Notes: generated by a model not told the origin, from the letters alone. Positions 5,761 to 19,242 are shown, numbered from the stretch's first letter. The stretch is DNA of 43,893 nucleotides from Helicobacter sp. (GCA_022511145.1 JAFLSC010000008.1:1-43893); one strand, 5' to 3'. Numbers and translations are program-made.

Positions 5761-7413
5761 TTAGAGTGTTTGAGATTTTTTGTCTTTGGCAAGGAGAATC
5801 GGACGCACTCCGCTAAAATCAAAGGATTCCCTTAAAACATTCACCAAATAGCGTTTATAGCTAAAATGCAAACTTTTTGGGCGATTCATAATGAGTGCAA
5901 TTTGTGGGGGATTGCTTTCAAATTGCGTAGCGTAGTAGATTTTTACGATTTTCCCTTTATCACTAGGGAGCGGGTGGCGGATTGTGGCTTCTTTTATAAC
6001 CGCATTGAGTTGAGCGGTAGGGATACGAAAAGTAAAATTTTGATAAACTTTTAAAATTGCCTCTTGAAGCTTGTTAAGGTGTCGTTTAGTCTTAGCGGAG
6101 AGCGTTATAAGCGGGGCATATTCTAGGAATTTAAAACGCAATTTATAATCGGCAATGAGGGATTTAAAATCCTTGCAAGCAATGTCCCATTTATTAAGAA
6201 CCACTACAACGCCGAGTTTATATTCCTCAATCAGCCCAGCAATTTTTTCATCTAACTCCACAAAAGGAGTGGAGGCATCAAGCACCAAAATAGCTATATC
6301 GGTCTTTTCAAGCACAGCTCTTGTGCGTTGCAGGGCAAACTTCTCCAAGCCCTCAATCTTGCCACTTCGGCGTATCCCCGCAGTATCGATGAAACACACT
6401 TTTTGATTTTCAATAAATCCGAGTTCATCAACAGGGTCGAGAGTCGTCCCCGCTTGAGGGGAGACAACCGAGCGTTCTTGCCCCAAAAGAGCATTAAGCA
6501 GGGAGCTTTTCCCCACATTGACTCGCCCGATAATGCCAATGTGTATCAAAGGATTTTGTGGGGATTGAGCTAAATCGCAATTAAACTCGATAGAATCGTG
6601 GGTAAAATCATCAAGATTGTAGGTAGATTGAGTAGAATTAGTGGAATTGTAAGCGGATTGCATTTTGGGGATAAAATCGTGCGGTTTTTGCGGTGAATTT
6701 TGGGATTGAACTAGGGATTGTTTTGAGGAACTAGGTGAGTTTTGCGGGGATTTGAGGGAGAAATCTTGCGGGAAATCGTGCGTTGTGGGATTTTGTTTGG
6801 GTAAGATTAGAGAATCTTTTTGAACAGAATAATCTTGCCTAAAAGAATCGTGTGTTTCAAGCCAATCCTCTAAGGATTCTTCTGTATTTTGGGTAAAAAG
6901 CCGTTCAAGATTAGGGTTTAAAAGTGCTTTAATAATAGCAGCTTGTAGGGTTTGGATTCCGCGATTGTGGCTTACTGAAATAAAAAACATATTCTTTGCC
7001 CCAAACTCCATAAAATCCAATGCCCTTTGCTCCTCTTTTTCATTATCGATTTTATTAATCACTAAAAAACAAAGAGGATTCTTTTTTTGCAAAGCATAAA
7101 AGAGCTTTTTATCTTGCGGATTAACGGAGGTTTTGCCATCAACAAGATAAAGGATTAAATTGGCGTTTTCGCCTGTTTGAAAAGAATAGCGGGTAATTGT
7201 CTTAAAAAGTTCGCTGTTTTCATCTAATCCCCCTGTATCCATTAGCAAAAAAGGCTTGTCTTCCCAAGTAATAAGGGCTTTTTTGACATCACGTGTTGTC
7301 CCAGCTACTTCAGAGGTAATGGCAATCCTTTCTTTGCAAAATCGGTTAAAAAGGGAGCTTTTCCCTGCATTTGGACGCCCAATAATAGCAATAGAGGCAT
7401 AAAAATTATCCAT
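5761..7413 (-). CDS. der: Ribosome biogenesis GTPase Der (EngA), with expanded linker
   Basis: 550 residues, about 90 longer than usual. Two GTPase domains act in 50S subunit maturation. Domain 1: P-loop GRPNAGKSS (12-20), GTTRD, DTGG and NKID (120-123). Domain 2: P-loop GRVNVGKSS (296-304), GTTLD, DTAG, NKWD. A C-terminal KH-like domain follows. Between them, residues of roughly 168-290 form a Q/S/N/P-rich low-complexity linker, with SPQN and QNSPQ words, that replaces the short acidic linker of other Der proteins. No frameshift is seen and both domains keep their key residues, so the protein should be functional. It is transcribed alone, away from the EamA gene. Confidence 0.96.
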   Translation of the reverse strand: MDNFYASIAIIGRPNAGKSSLFNRFCKERIAITSEVAGTTRDVKKALITWEDKPFLLMDTGGLDENSELFKTITRYSFQTGENANLILYLVDGKTSVNPQDKKLFYALQKKNPLCFLVINKIDNEKEEQRALDFMEFGAKNMFFISVSHNRGIQTLQAAIIKALLNPNLERLFTQNTEESLEDWLETHDSFRQDYSVQKDSLILPKQNPTTHDFPQDFSLKSPQNSPSSSKQSLVQSQNSPQKPHDFIPKMQSAYNSTNSTQSTYNLDDFTHDSIEFNCDLAQSPQNPLIHIGIIGRVNVGKSSLLNALLGQERSVVSPQAGTTLDPVDELGFIENQKVCFIDTAGIRRSGKIEGLEKFALQRTRAVLEKTDIAILVLDASTPFVELDEKIAGLIEEYKLGVVVVLNKWDIACKDFKSLIADYKLRFKFLEYAPLITLSAKTKRHLNKLQEAILKVYQNFTFRIPTAQLNAVIKEATIRHPLPSDKGKIVKIYYATQFESNPPQIALIMNRPKSLHFSYKRYLVNVLRESFDFSGVRPILLAKDKKSQTL

Positions 7414-7738
7414 TTTACTCCCTTAATTTTTTAATGAAAGTCTATCTTTTTTAAGCATAAAGGCTTATAATATCAACTTTAAATCTGTAATTAATTTGAG
7501 GGAGATTGTAGAAAATTTGCAAGAAAATTAAAGGCATAAGGGAAGTTACTAATCCCTAAAGATTCAAAAATGCGAGGTAAATTGCAAATTCAAGAGATTT
7601 TAGAAACTCAAAAATCCACAAAATACTAAAGGAATACAAATTAACAAAAATTTACAAACTTTCAAAAAATCGCCAACTAGCAAAGAAACCAAACAAGCAG
7701 GGGTAAGAAATTCGCAAACTCAAGCTATTATTGCTATT
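7414..7738. other. der-EamA intergenic region with unresolved transporter start
   Basis: The first part carries the der ribosome site (GGGAG) and an AT-rich promoter area (TATTATAAG on the minus strand near 7470). From 7604 the EamA reading frame is open but has no ATG, GTG or TTG until 7739. A separate short frame, ATG 7570 to stop near 7629, ends just before AAAGGAA. No other gene is seen. Confidence 0.5.
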
Positions 7739-8605
7739 TTGGTTGCGGCTTTTCTTTTTACTATTATGGGCGTGTTTGTGCGGTTACTCACACCTAATCT
7801 CCCCATTATTGAAATTGCATTTATGCGGAATGTTTTTGGGTTGGTTTGGCTTATTGTGGCACTTTGTTTAAAACCTCCTAAACAAGAGGGCGGGCATTTT
7901 TATGTATTGCTTTTTCGAGGATTTGTAGGAGGAAGTGCAATGATTGCCTATTTTTATAATATGTCTGTAATGCCTTTGGGGGTGGCTTATGCTTTCTCTT
8001 ATACTTCTCCGATTTTTTTGGCTTTTTTGAGTGTGATTTTTGCTCATATTAAGGTTTCGTGGAAAGTTTGGTTAGCGATTTTTCTAGGTTTTAGTGGGGT
8101 TTTGCTTATTAGCAATCCGCAAAGTATTTCTTTGAGTTTTTGGGGATTTTTAGTAGGGATTTATAGCGGAATCGGGGCGGCTTTAGCTTATTTGTCAGTT
8201 GCAAGACTTGCTCAATATTATGATATGCGGGTGATTATCGGCTCTTTAATGCTTTTTGGCTCGATTTTACCCATTTTTACACAATTTGTTCCTTATGAGT
8301 TAGCTCCTATTGCTTTGTTTGAACCTTTTGTAATGCCTAATTTTCAAGAAAGTTTGCTTATCATCGGCTTAGGTTTTATTTCTCTTTATGCACAAGTGTA
8401 TCTCACGAAAGCTTATAGTTTGGGTAATCCTCCCGTTATTGGGGCGATTAGCTATGTAACAATTTTTATGGCGACTTTAGCGGGAATTTTGCTAGGCGAT
8501 AGTATTCCTTCAATTTTAGCAATCTTGGGAATGATATTAATTGCTTGTGGAGGCATATTAGCGGCTTTTGTCAATCAAAAAAGGAAGAATTCTAAATCAC
8601 ATTAA
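7739..8605 (+). CDS. EamA/DMT-family inner-membrane transporter
   Basis: 288 residues from TTG 7739, almost entirely hydrophobic with about ten membrane segments in two repeats. This is the EamA (drug/metabolite transporter) layout, where members export or import small metabolites; substrate unknown. The start is uncertain. The in-frame sequence before 7739 (TQAIIAIL then VAAFLFTIMG) continues the first membrane helix, so the real N-terminus probably lies upstream, where only non-standard start codons (ATT, ATA) exist behind an AAAGGAA site at 7628. A lost start codon or small frameshift is possible. It stands alone between der and a doubtful small ORF, with no operon partner. Confidence 0.85.
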   Translation: MVAAFLFTIMGVFVRLLTPNLPIIEIAFMRNVFGLVWLIVALCLKPPKQEGGHFYVLLFRGFVGGSAMIAYFYNMSVMPLGVAYAFSYTSPIFLAFLSVIFAHIKVSWKVWLAIFLGFSGVLLISNPQSISLSFWGFLVGIYSGIGAALAYLSVARLAQYYDMRVIIGSLMLFGSILPIFTQFVPYELAPIALFEPFVMPNFQESLLIIGLGFISLYAQVYLTKAYSLGNPPVIGAISYVTIFMATLAGILLGDSIPSILAILGMILIACGGILAAFVNQKRKNSKSH

Positions 8606-8807
8606 TAAGAATTTAAGAAAAAAACTTCTAAAATTGCAATATTTGATTTATCTCTTAGTTAATGGGCGGGACTTCGTGATAGACGTAAAAAGAAAACTCT
8701 TAAAAAGAGGACTCAAACTTAACGACATAAAAACACCTAAGGTGAGTGTTAAAGCTCCTAAAAAACATAAAAGCGTAGAATCATTTAGACTAAGCAAAAC
8801 CAGCTAA
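8568..8807 (+). CDS. Possible small lysine-rich protein, doubtful
   Basis: A 79-codon frame that overlaps the EamA 3' end and reads in a different phase. It could start at TTG 8568 or at a later alternative start; there is no ATG and no good ribosome site. The product would be strongly basic with a Lys-rich tail (VKAPKKHK). I do not recognise it. It may be chance or a remnant. Confidence 0.2.
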   Translation: MSIKKGRILNHINKNLRKKLLKLQYLIYLLVNGRDFVIDVKRKLLKRGLKLNDIKTPKVSVKAPKKHKSVESFRLSKTS

Positions 8808-8878
8808 ACAGCCACTTTTATTAATTTTAGTTAGGGTGTGAGATTAGCATTTTGCTTCGCTAGTTTTTGGAGCAGGGA

Positions 8879-9322
8879 TTAGGGATTTATTTCTTTCGTT
8901 TTGTTTTTATGAAAACTTTTACCCTTGTAATTTTTCGCATAGGGATTAAGCCTATCTTGCTTTTCTTTTATATCTTTCTCATAAATTTTAACTTTATTTT
9001 CTAACTTTTCTAAAATATTTTTATAATTTTGTAAGATATTTTTGGCTTTATCCCTTTGGGCTTTGATGAGTTCAAATCTCTCCTCTAAAGATTCATCACC
9101 CAATAAACATAAATGGAGATAATATTTAATCTTCTCCAAACTTAAGTCTAACTCCCTAAAACACTGCACCAAAGAGACTAACTGCAAATCTTGCTCACTA
9201 AAATACCGCACCCCGTTTTTGCCTCGCTTTAAATGCGTAAAAAGCCCTTTTTTATCCCAAAATCTTATTGTGTGTTCGCTCACTTTCGTGATTTCGCTTA
9301 CCTTTTTAATCGTATAAGTCAT
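8879..9322 (-). CDS. MerR-family regulator, NmlR/AdhR-like
   Basis: 147 residues. The N-terminal winged helix-turn-helix (IKKVSEITKVSEHTIRFWDK; residues 4-45) is of the MerR family and is followed by a long dimerisation coiled coil and a Lys-rich tail. There is no metal-binding CxxC/CC tail. Single cysteines sit at C54 and C72, matching places where thiol- and aldehyde-sensing NmlR/AdhR proteins carry their reactive cysteine (from family knowledge). The gene overlaps pseF by ATGA, so it is translationally coupled to the pseudaminic acid operon. The only 19-bp-spacer promoter seen is upstream of the exported cupin/reductase operon 6 kb away, the likely target by inference. Confidence 0.88.
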   Translation of the reverse strand: MTYTIKKVSEITKVSEHTIRFWDKKGLFTHLKRGKNGVRYFSEQDLQLVSLVQCFRELDLSLEKIKYYLHLCLLGDESLEERFELIKAQRDKAKNILQNYKNILEKLENKVKIYEKDIKEKQDRLNPYAKNYKGKSFHKNKTKEINP

Positions 9323-9991
9323 AAAATTCCTTTATTTTTTAGGATTTGGTATTTCATCTCCGCGATTTGCCAATCCTCAAGATTGTCAATATCTTGCACT
9401 TCTAGGGCGGGTAAAACCAAACTGATAGAATCCTCAAAGATATTTTCTCTCCTCTGCCAAGTTTTTGCTTTAGCGAGGTAAAACTGCCCTGCATCGTGAT
9501 AGATTTTTTCTAAATCTTGCGAACGTTTGGTAAAATATTGAGGAAATAACATTGTATTTTTATTCTCTAAGATTTTAAATGCCCTAAAGGGAGAATAGTC
9601 ATACTCGACTGCCCCAAAGACATAACAAGAATCCTGACGCATTCTAAAGGCTTCTTGCAAAGATTCTAGACGCAAAAGCGGAGCAGTGGCATACAAGCAG
9701 CAAACCCATTCTTCTTTGAGATTTAAGAATTGTATCGCATTACACATAACCGCCTGTGTTGTTGCATAATCATCGCTAATTTCTAAAGGACGCAAAAGAG
9801 GCTTTGCCCCATAAGTTACTGCTATCTCTAAAATCTCCTTATCCTCACTACTCACATAAACTTCACTAAAAAGCCCACAATCTAAGGCTTTTTGAATGCT
9901 GTATGCCATAATAGGCTTTCCTAAAAAACTTTTGAGATTTTTTCTTGGTATCCTCTTGCTACCCCCACGAGCAGGGATAATACATACTGCC

Positions 9992-9999
<8 letters not shown>
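9319..9999 (-). CDS. pseF: Pseudaminic acid cytidylyltransferase PseF
   Basis: 226 residues, the full length of the family. It activates pseudaminic acid with CTP to give CMP-pseudaminic acid, the donor for flagellin glycosylation. The nucleotide-binding signature PARGGSKRIPRKN is at residues 9-21, and later motifs of the CMP-sialate synthetase fold follow (SSEDKEI, CLYATAPL). It overlaps pseC by 8 nt and the merR gene by 4 nt, so the three are read together. The alternative, a CMP-legionaminate or sialate synthetase, is made unlikely by linkage to PseB and PseC. Confidence 0.93.
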
Positions 10000-14599
<4,600 letters not shown>

Positions 14600-14620
14600 T
14601 GCTGCCCTAATTTGCCAAAA

Positions 14621-15832
14621 TTACTTTTGGTATTGTTTGAGAAATTTTTTGAGATTCCTTGCAGCTTGACGAATCCTATTTTCATTTTCAATTAAAGCAA
14701 TCCTGACATATTCATCGCCGTGATTTCCAAAACCAATCCCCGGACTCACTGCGATTTTAGCTTCCTCTAAGAGCTGCTTAGAAAACTCCAAACTTCCCAA
14801 ACTCCTAGCACATTCAGGAATCCTAGCCCAAATAAACATACTTGCTTTGGGTTTTGTCATAGTCCAACCTGCTGCCCCAAAACTCTCAATCATCACTTCC
14901 ATTCGTTTTTCATATTTGCTTGCAATCTCCCTAACACAATCTTGAGGACCATTTAAAGCAATGGTTGAGGCAACTTGAATAGGTGTGTAAATCCCATAAT
15001 CAAGCCAACTTTTGATTTTTTGTAACGCTTCAATAAGTTTTTGATTTCCCACAAAACAACCCACACGCCAACCTGCCATATTGTAGCTTTTAGAGAGTGT
15101 ATAGCCCTCTACTGCCACATCTAATGCTCCCTTGACTTCAAAAATAGAAGGGGCGACATAATCATCAAAACTTAAATCCGCATAAGCAATATCATTAATA
15201 ATATAAAATCGCTCTTTTTTAGCTAAAGCCACGAGTTTTTCATAAAATTGCTTATAAACCACAACGGTGGTGGGATTGTGCGGAAAATTAGTAACCACAA
15301 ATTTGGGCTTTGGCATTGTATTACGGAGCGTTTCTTTTAAAGATTCAAAATAAGCTTCCTCATCAAGCTCATAGTTTTCATTCCACTTTAAACCAAAAGT
15401 AGCAACATTGGCTCCTGCTAAAATAAAAGCATAATAATGAATAGGATAAGCGGGTTCTGCCACTATGGCGGTATCTCCGGGATTAGTAATGGCTTGGACA
15501 AGATGCACATAACCTTCTTTAGAACCCATTGACACACAAACTTGTGTATCAGCATTGAGCTTGACACCATATTTTCTCTCATAAGTATCCGCAATGGCTA
15601 GGCGAAGTTTATAAATCCCTTTACTTGCGGAATAGCCGTGATTTTTAGGTTTATGGGCGGCTTCACAGAGTTTATCAATAATATGATTAGGAGTTGCTCC
15701 ATCGGGATTTCCCATACTAAAATCAATCACATCTTCCCCATTTTGACGCATTTTAAGTTTTATCTCATTAATTGCGGCAAACACATATTTAGGCAATCTT
15801 TTGATTTTATCAAATTCAATTTCATCAAACAT
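14621..15832 (-). CDS. PLP-dependent aminotransferase, AlaC / LL-DAP aminotransferase-like
   Basis: 403 residues, a fold-type I class I/II aminotransferase. The PLP lysine is in TLSKSYNMAGWRVG; the partner motif NFPHNPTT and AEPAYPIHYYA are also visible. The sequence is of the kind annotated in Campylobacterota as LL-diaminopimelate or alanine aminotransferase. Since this window also has dapE (the succinylase route), a diaminopimelate role of the LL-DAP-AT kind is less likely than a general alanine or aspartate transaminase; the substrate cannot be read from sequence. ATG 15832 has AAGGAA upstream. It lies 9 nt after the exported 271-residue protein gene. Confidence 0.88.
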   Translation of the reverse strand: MFDEIEFDKIKRLPKYVFAAINEIKLKMRQNGEDVIDFSMGNPDGATPNHIIDKLCEAAHKPKNHGYSASKGIYKLRLAIADTYERKYGVKLNADTQVCVSMGSKEGYVHLVQAITNPGDTAIVAEPAYPIHYYAFILAGANVATFGLKWNENYELDEEAYFESLKETLRNTMPKPKFVVTNFPHNPTTVVVYKQFYEKLVALAKKERFYIINDIAYADLSFDDYVAPSIFEVKGALDVAVEGYTLSKSYNMAGWRVGCFVGNQKLIEALQKIKSWLDYGIYTPIQVASTIALNGPQDCVREIASKYEKRMEVMIESFGAAGWTMTKPKASMFIWARIPECARSLGSLEFSKQLLEEAKIAVSPGIGFGNHGDEYVRIALIENENRIRQAARNLKKFLKQYQK

Positions 15833-15841
15833 TTTTATTCC

Positions 15842-16657
15842 TTATTTTAGGGTAACAGCAATTCCATTTTTGATTGAAGCGGGCAAAAAAACATCACTGA
15901 TTTTAATATAGCTTGTGGTTTTAGGAATCCTTAGGGAAATTTGTTTGGTGGGTTTTTCATAGGAGCTTACCTCAATCACTTTGAGTTTGCTGTCAAAAAA
16001 AATCACTTTAGGATACCATAATTCCCCTAATTTACTTGCAATCTCTAGGCTTGAACCTTGCGTGATTTGATACCAATATTCGCCATTGAGATTAGCATTT
16101 TCACTTTTATTGTTATTTTTAAGCAAAATAGCTTTGGGGTATTGGAAATTTTTTTCTTTTATGTCATAAACCCATTGTGTTAGGGCTTGTCGCTCGATAT
16201 TAACAATCTCATAACCATAATCCCTAAGTTTTTCTTGAAGCAAAACAGGGTCGATAGCGTATTCGGTATTCATTGAGAGGATAAATTTGTATTGCGAATC
16301 CTCTAGTAAGCTTTGTTTAGCAATAAAATAATAATACCCCATTGCTTGCAGAGAATCATAAAGAGCATTCATAAAAATAGCAGGGTCTCCCTCAATACTA
16401 AAAGAAATTTCTAATTCTTTGGGGCTAGAGAAAGAAAGCTGCAATAAACCATTGCTTTTAAGTGTTTGGGAGATTTTATACAAATCAGGCTCTCCCTCTT
16501 TATTAAGGTAGGCTTTGGTATTACTAAAGAGCCTTTGAATAAATTTTTGATTTGCCTTATAATCTTGTCCGCCCAAAAGGGACATTACTTTGTAATCCAC
16601 AGCTTCAGCTAAAAGACTAGAAGCGAACAAAAACAAAAGAAAGATTTTTTTTACCAC
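15842..16657 (-). CDS. Conserved exported protein of unknown function
   Basis: 271 residues from GTG 16657, chosen because GGAGG lies 7-8 nt upstream and the protein then begins with a clean signal peptide (MVKKIFLLFLFASSLLAEA). The mature part has no motif I recognise. It is mixed alpha/beta with many aromatic residues, suggesting a periplasmic or outer-membrane-associated domain. It overlaps the upstream RodZ-like gene by 7 nt, so the two are probably translated together and may work together at the envelope; that is inference from coupling only. Confidence 0.8.
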   Translation of the reverse strand: MVKKIFLLFLFASSLLAEAVDYKVMSLLGGQDYKANQKFIQRLFSNTKAYLNKEGEPDLYKISQTLKSNGLLQLSFSSPKELEISFSIEGDPAIFMNALYDSLQAMGYYYFIAKQSLLEDSQYKFILSMNTEYAIDPVLLQEKLRDYGYEIVNIERQALTQWVYDIKEKNFQYPKAILLKNNNKSENANLNGEYWYQITQGSSLEIASKLGELWYPKVIFFDSKLKVIEVSSYEKPTKQISLRIPKTTSYIKISDVFLPASIKNGIAVTLK

Positions 16658-17514
16658 CCTAAACCTCCATTGTAACGACTATATTCAGCTTGATTGATAA
16701 TTTGAACTTGCCCTTCTTTATTGACATAAAAACGCATTCTCTCTGCGGAGCGGTGACTACTTTTCTCACCATTGAAATCTAATTCAAGCATTCCGTGTCC
16801 TGTGAGGATTGTCTGCTCTCTTGAAGTATCAATCTCTAAGGGAGTGTTTAACATCATAGAGACTCTTTGTTTGTTATCCAAATAAATAATCCCTACCCAA
16901 ACATTTGACATAGGGCGAATCTCTGCTTTTGTAGGGGTTTGCTCTTGTGGATTAGAGGAATCAGATTCAAGGTTAGTAGCATTTGAATCAGCGGTGTTAA
17001 GGGGCGTTGATGCTGAAGAATCCAAAGTTGTTGCAAGAGGCGTTAGAGAGGTATTATTATCTTGAATTGTAGTATTTTCTTGGATTGTTTGGGTATTTTG
17101 GTTGGTTGCTTTAGAAGTCTCAAAAGTCTGTAAATCCAAATCTAGATAAAAATAAACATAAGCTCCTATTCCTCCTAACAATACAATCGTAAGCAAGACT
17201 AAAAGTCCTGTATTTTTTTTGGAATTATTAGAGGGGGTTTCTTCGTGCATTACTTTAAAATCCACAGCAACTTTTTGTTCCTCTGTTGCTTCTTGCGGAC
17301 TTTCAGAAAAGAATTGCTCATATTCTTTCACCCATTCTTGCAAATTGACTTTATATTCTCTTTGCAAAATCTTAATAAGCCCCATTGTCGTGGCTTTATC
17401 CTTTAAAGCACCAAAATCTTTCTCCAAGATTTTTTGAACTTTAACCACTGCCATATGCGTATGAGCGGCAATCTCTTTTGCACCAATTTTTTGTAATTTT
17501 TCAAGCTCTTCCAT
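16651..17514 (-). CDS. RodZ-like bitopic membrane protein
   Basis: 287 residues with a three-part layout: a cytoplasmic helical N-terminal domain with helix-turn-helix character (residues 1-70), one membrane helix (about 103-124), and a periplasmic part made of a Thr/Asn/Ser-rich linker (130-195) and a small beta-rich C-terminal domain (VWVGIIYLDNKQR to the end). This is the architecture of RodZ, which links MreB to the wall synthesis machinery, but similarity is not strong enough to be certain. It overlaps rlmB by 14 nt upstream and the exported-protein gene by 7 nt downstream. An MreB-like gene lies 4 kb away. Confidence 0.7.
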   Translation of the reverse strand: MEELEKLQKIGAKEIAAHTHMAVVKVQKILEKDFGALKDKATTMGLIKILQREYKVNLQEWVKEYEQFFSESPQEATEEQKVAVDFKVMHEETPSNNSKKNTGLLVLLTIVLLGGIGAYVYFYLDLDLQTFETSKATNQNTQTIQENTTIQDNNTSLTPLATTLDSSASTPLNTADSNATNLESDSSNPQEQTPTKAEIRPMSNVWVGIIYLDNKQRVSMMLNTPLEIDTSREQTILTGHGMLELDFNGEKSSHRSAERMRFYVNKEGQVQIINQAEYSRYNGGLGW

Positions 17515-18187
17515 ACATTATCCTATCCATTAAAATTGCACCCGCACAACCCACATTAAGGGAGTTAAATCCCCTTTTCATCGGGAGTGTTAAGATATTA
17601 TCCATTTTGGCAAGAATCCTTTTAGAGAGTCCATTTGCTTCATTCCCCAAAAAAAGTGCCTTTTTCTTAGAGGCAAATTGATGAGTATTTTCTCCCTTTA
17701 AATCTGTCCCATACAAAGTAAAATCCGCCATTTTAAGTTCATTAATAACTTCTAGGGTATTAAAAATCACGCCAAAGGGGATTGAAAGCAAAGCCCCTAC
17801 ACTTGTGCGGATTATACCCTCTTGCTTGAGTTCTTTTAGCTCACAAAAAATAATCGCATCTGCTCCCAAAGCACACGCACTTCTTGTGATTGAACCTAAA
17901 TTCCCCACATCACTAATCCCGCACAGCACCACAATAAAATCAAAAGTTTTTATTGCTGAAAGCTCTAGGGGAACTAGCGGTTGAATTTTCAAAAAATACC
18001 CTTGATGATTGCCGCCTCTTGCTAAGGCTTGTGCTTTTTTATTATCAACTCTCAAAAGGGGTTTATTTAAACTTTTAAGCCGATTAAAGAACTTTGTATC
18101 AATGGTTTTAGAGAGATAAATCTCCTCAATTAATTCAGGATAACTCCAAGCAATCAACTCTACAATTTGTTTGCCATAAACAACCAT
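17501..18187 (-). CDS. rlmB: 23S rRNA 2'-O-ribose methyltransferase, TrmH/RlmB family
   Basis: 228 residues. It is a SPOUT-fold methyltransferase with a short N-terminal substrate domain and the knotted SAM-binding C-terminus: motif 1 around GISDVGNLGSITRSA, motif 2 LFLGNEANGLS and motif 3 FNSLNVGCAGAILM. RlmB methylates G2251 of 23S rRNA; the exact position here is inferred from family membership. It is placed directly after rsmI (20-nt gap) in a translation-related block, and its end overlaps the RodZ-like gene. Confidence 0.88.
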   Translation of the reverse strand: MVVYGKQIVELIAWSYPELIEEIYLSKTIDTKFFNRLKSLNKPLLRVDNKKAQALARGGNHQGYFLKIQPLVPLELSAIKTFDFIVVLCGISDVGNLGSITRSACALGADAIIFCELKELKQEGIIRTSVGALLSIPFGVIFNTLEVINELKMADFTLYGTDLKGENTHQFASKKKALFLGNEANGLSKRILAKMDNILTLPMKRGFNSLNVGCAGAILMDRIMYGRA

Positions 18188-18207
18188 AAAATTCTACCCT
18201 ATTTTTC

Positions 18208-19026
18208 TTAAAGTTTTGATTGACATAAGGCATTATAAAATTCACTTGCTGATTTTTTATGTAATTTAGCAAGAATTTTCGCCTTGATTTTAGGAGGAAT
18301 CTCTAAGGCATAAATTTCCTCTTGACTCAAAGTCCTATTTTCTTCCTCCCTGCCTTCAATAATCATTACCCATTCTCCTTTAATTTCACTGCTTTTTAAT
18401 GTCTCTAAAATTGCTCCTGCCTCACCCTTAAAAGTTTGTTGGAATTTTTTGCTTAATTCTTTGGCTAAAAAAATTGAGCGATTTTTATCAAAAGCAGCCA
18501 AAATCTCTAAAGTCTCTAAAAGACGATGAGGAGATTCATACAAAACAAAAGGGAATCTTTGCTGACAATAGGTTTGAATAAAAATCGTTTTTTCTTTATT
18601 TTTATGGGGTGGGAATCCCAAAAATAAAAATTCCTTTTCAACCATTCCGCTAAAAGCAACCGCTAAAGTCAAAGCACTAATCCCCCCTAAAACCTCATAA
18701 GGAAGCTCATATTTTTGCAAAAATCTTACAATCTCAACGCCCGGGTCGCTAATGCAAGGCATTCCCGCATCGCTCAAATAGGCAATTTTCTGTTCCCAAA
18801 ATGCTAAAGGTGTTTCTTGTAAAAAGACTTTTTCATTATGAGAATGCACGGGAATGTAGGTGTAATTCTTAGGGTTAAGAAGCTTTCTTTGTGCTAAAAG
18901 CTCAATGAGTTTTTGCGTGATTCTTGTATCCTCGCACAAAAGCACTTCACAATCTTCTAAAACTTTGAGCGTCCTTAGCGTAATGTCCTCTAAATTCCCT
19001 ATGGGCGTAGGAATAAAGGTAACCAT
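18208..19026 (-). CDS. rsmI: 16S rRNA (cytidine-1402-2'-O)-methyltransferase RsmI
   Basis: 272 residues, a tetrapyrrole-methylase-fold enzyme modifying C1402 at the decoding centre. Family motifs: TPIGNLEDITLRTL at the N-terminus, LCEDTRIT, LSDAGMPCISDPG and FLGFPPHKNKEK. It is 9 nt downstream of rpmE and 20 nt upstream of rlmB. Length is normal and the start is supported by conservation right from the N-terminus. Confidence 0.95.
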   Translation of the reverse strand: MVTFIPTPIGNLEDITLRTLKVLEDCEVLLCEDTRITQKLIELLAQRKLLNPKNYTYIPVHSHNEKVFLQETPLAFWEQKIAYLSDAGMPCISDPGVEIVRFLQKYELPYEVLGGISALTLAVAFSGMVEKEFLFLGFPPHKNKEKTIFIQTYCQQRFPFVLYESPHRLLETLEILAAFDKNRSIFLAKELSKKFQQTFKGEAGAILETLKSSEIKGEWVMIIEGREEENRTLSQEEIYALEIPPKIKAKILAKLHKKSASEFYNALCQSKL

Positions 19027-19035
19027 AGCCTTAGG

Positions 19036-19242
19036 TTATTTGAGATTGTATCTTTGTTTAAATTTTTCGACTCTACCGGCAGTATCAACGACTTTGTCAG
19101 AACCAGTATAAAAAGGGTGGCAAAAAGAGGAAATATCAATCCTCAACTCAGGCTTTGTACTCATTACTTCAATTTCTTTTCCGCTTGTAACGCAAGTAAC
19201 TTTGCAAGGAACAAATTGCGGGTGGATTCCTTTTTTCATCAA
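19036..19242 (-). CDS. rpmE: 50S ribosomal protein L31
   Basis: 68 residues (67 if the second of two adjacent ATGs is used; AAAGG lies upstream). KKGIHPQFV, the FCHPFYTGS motif and GRVEKFKQRY are diagnostic of L31. Of the usual four zinc cysteines, only some remain in register (C-x3-C near residue 14 and one in FCHPF), as I recall for H. pylori L31. It is the first gene of the long minus-strand run that ends with the merR gene, with a promoter at 19277-19282. Confidence 0.96.
   Translation of the reverse strand: MMKKGIHPQFVPCKVTCVTSGKEIEVMSTKPELRIDISSFCHPFYTGSDKVVDTAGRVEKFKQRYNLK

Noticed and set aside
7570..7629. 20-codon ORF upstream of the EamA gene as a leader peptide
   Set aside because: No ribosome site and no attenuator-like structure; kept only as a possible fragment of the transporter N-terminus.
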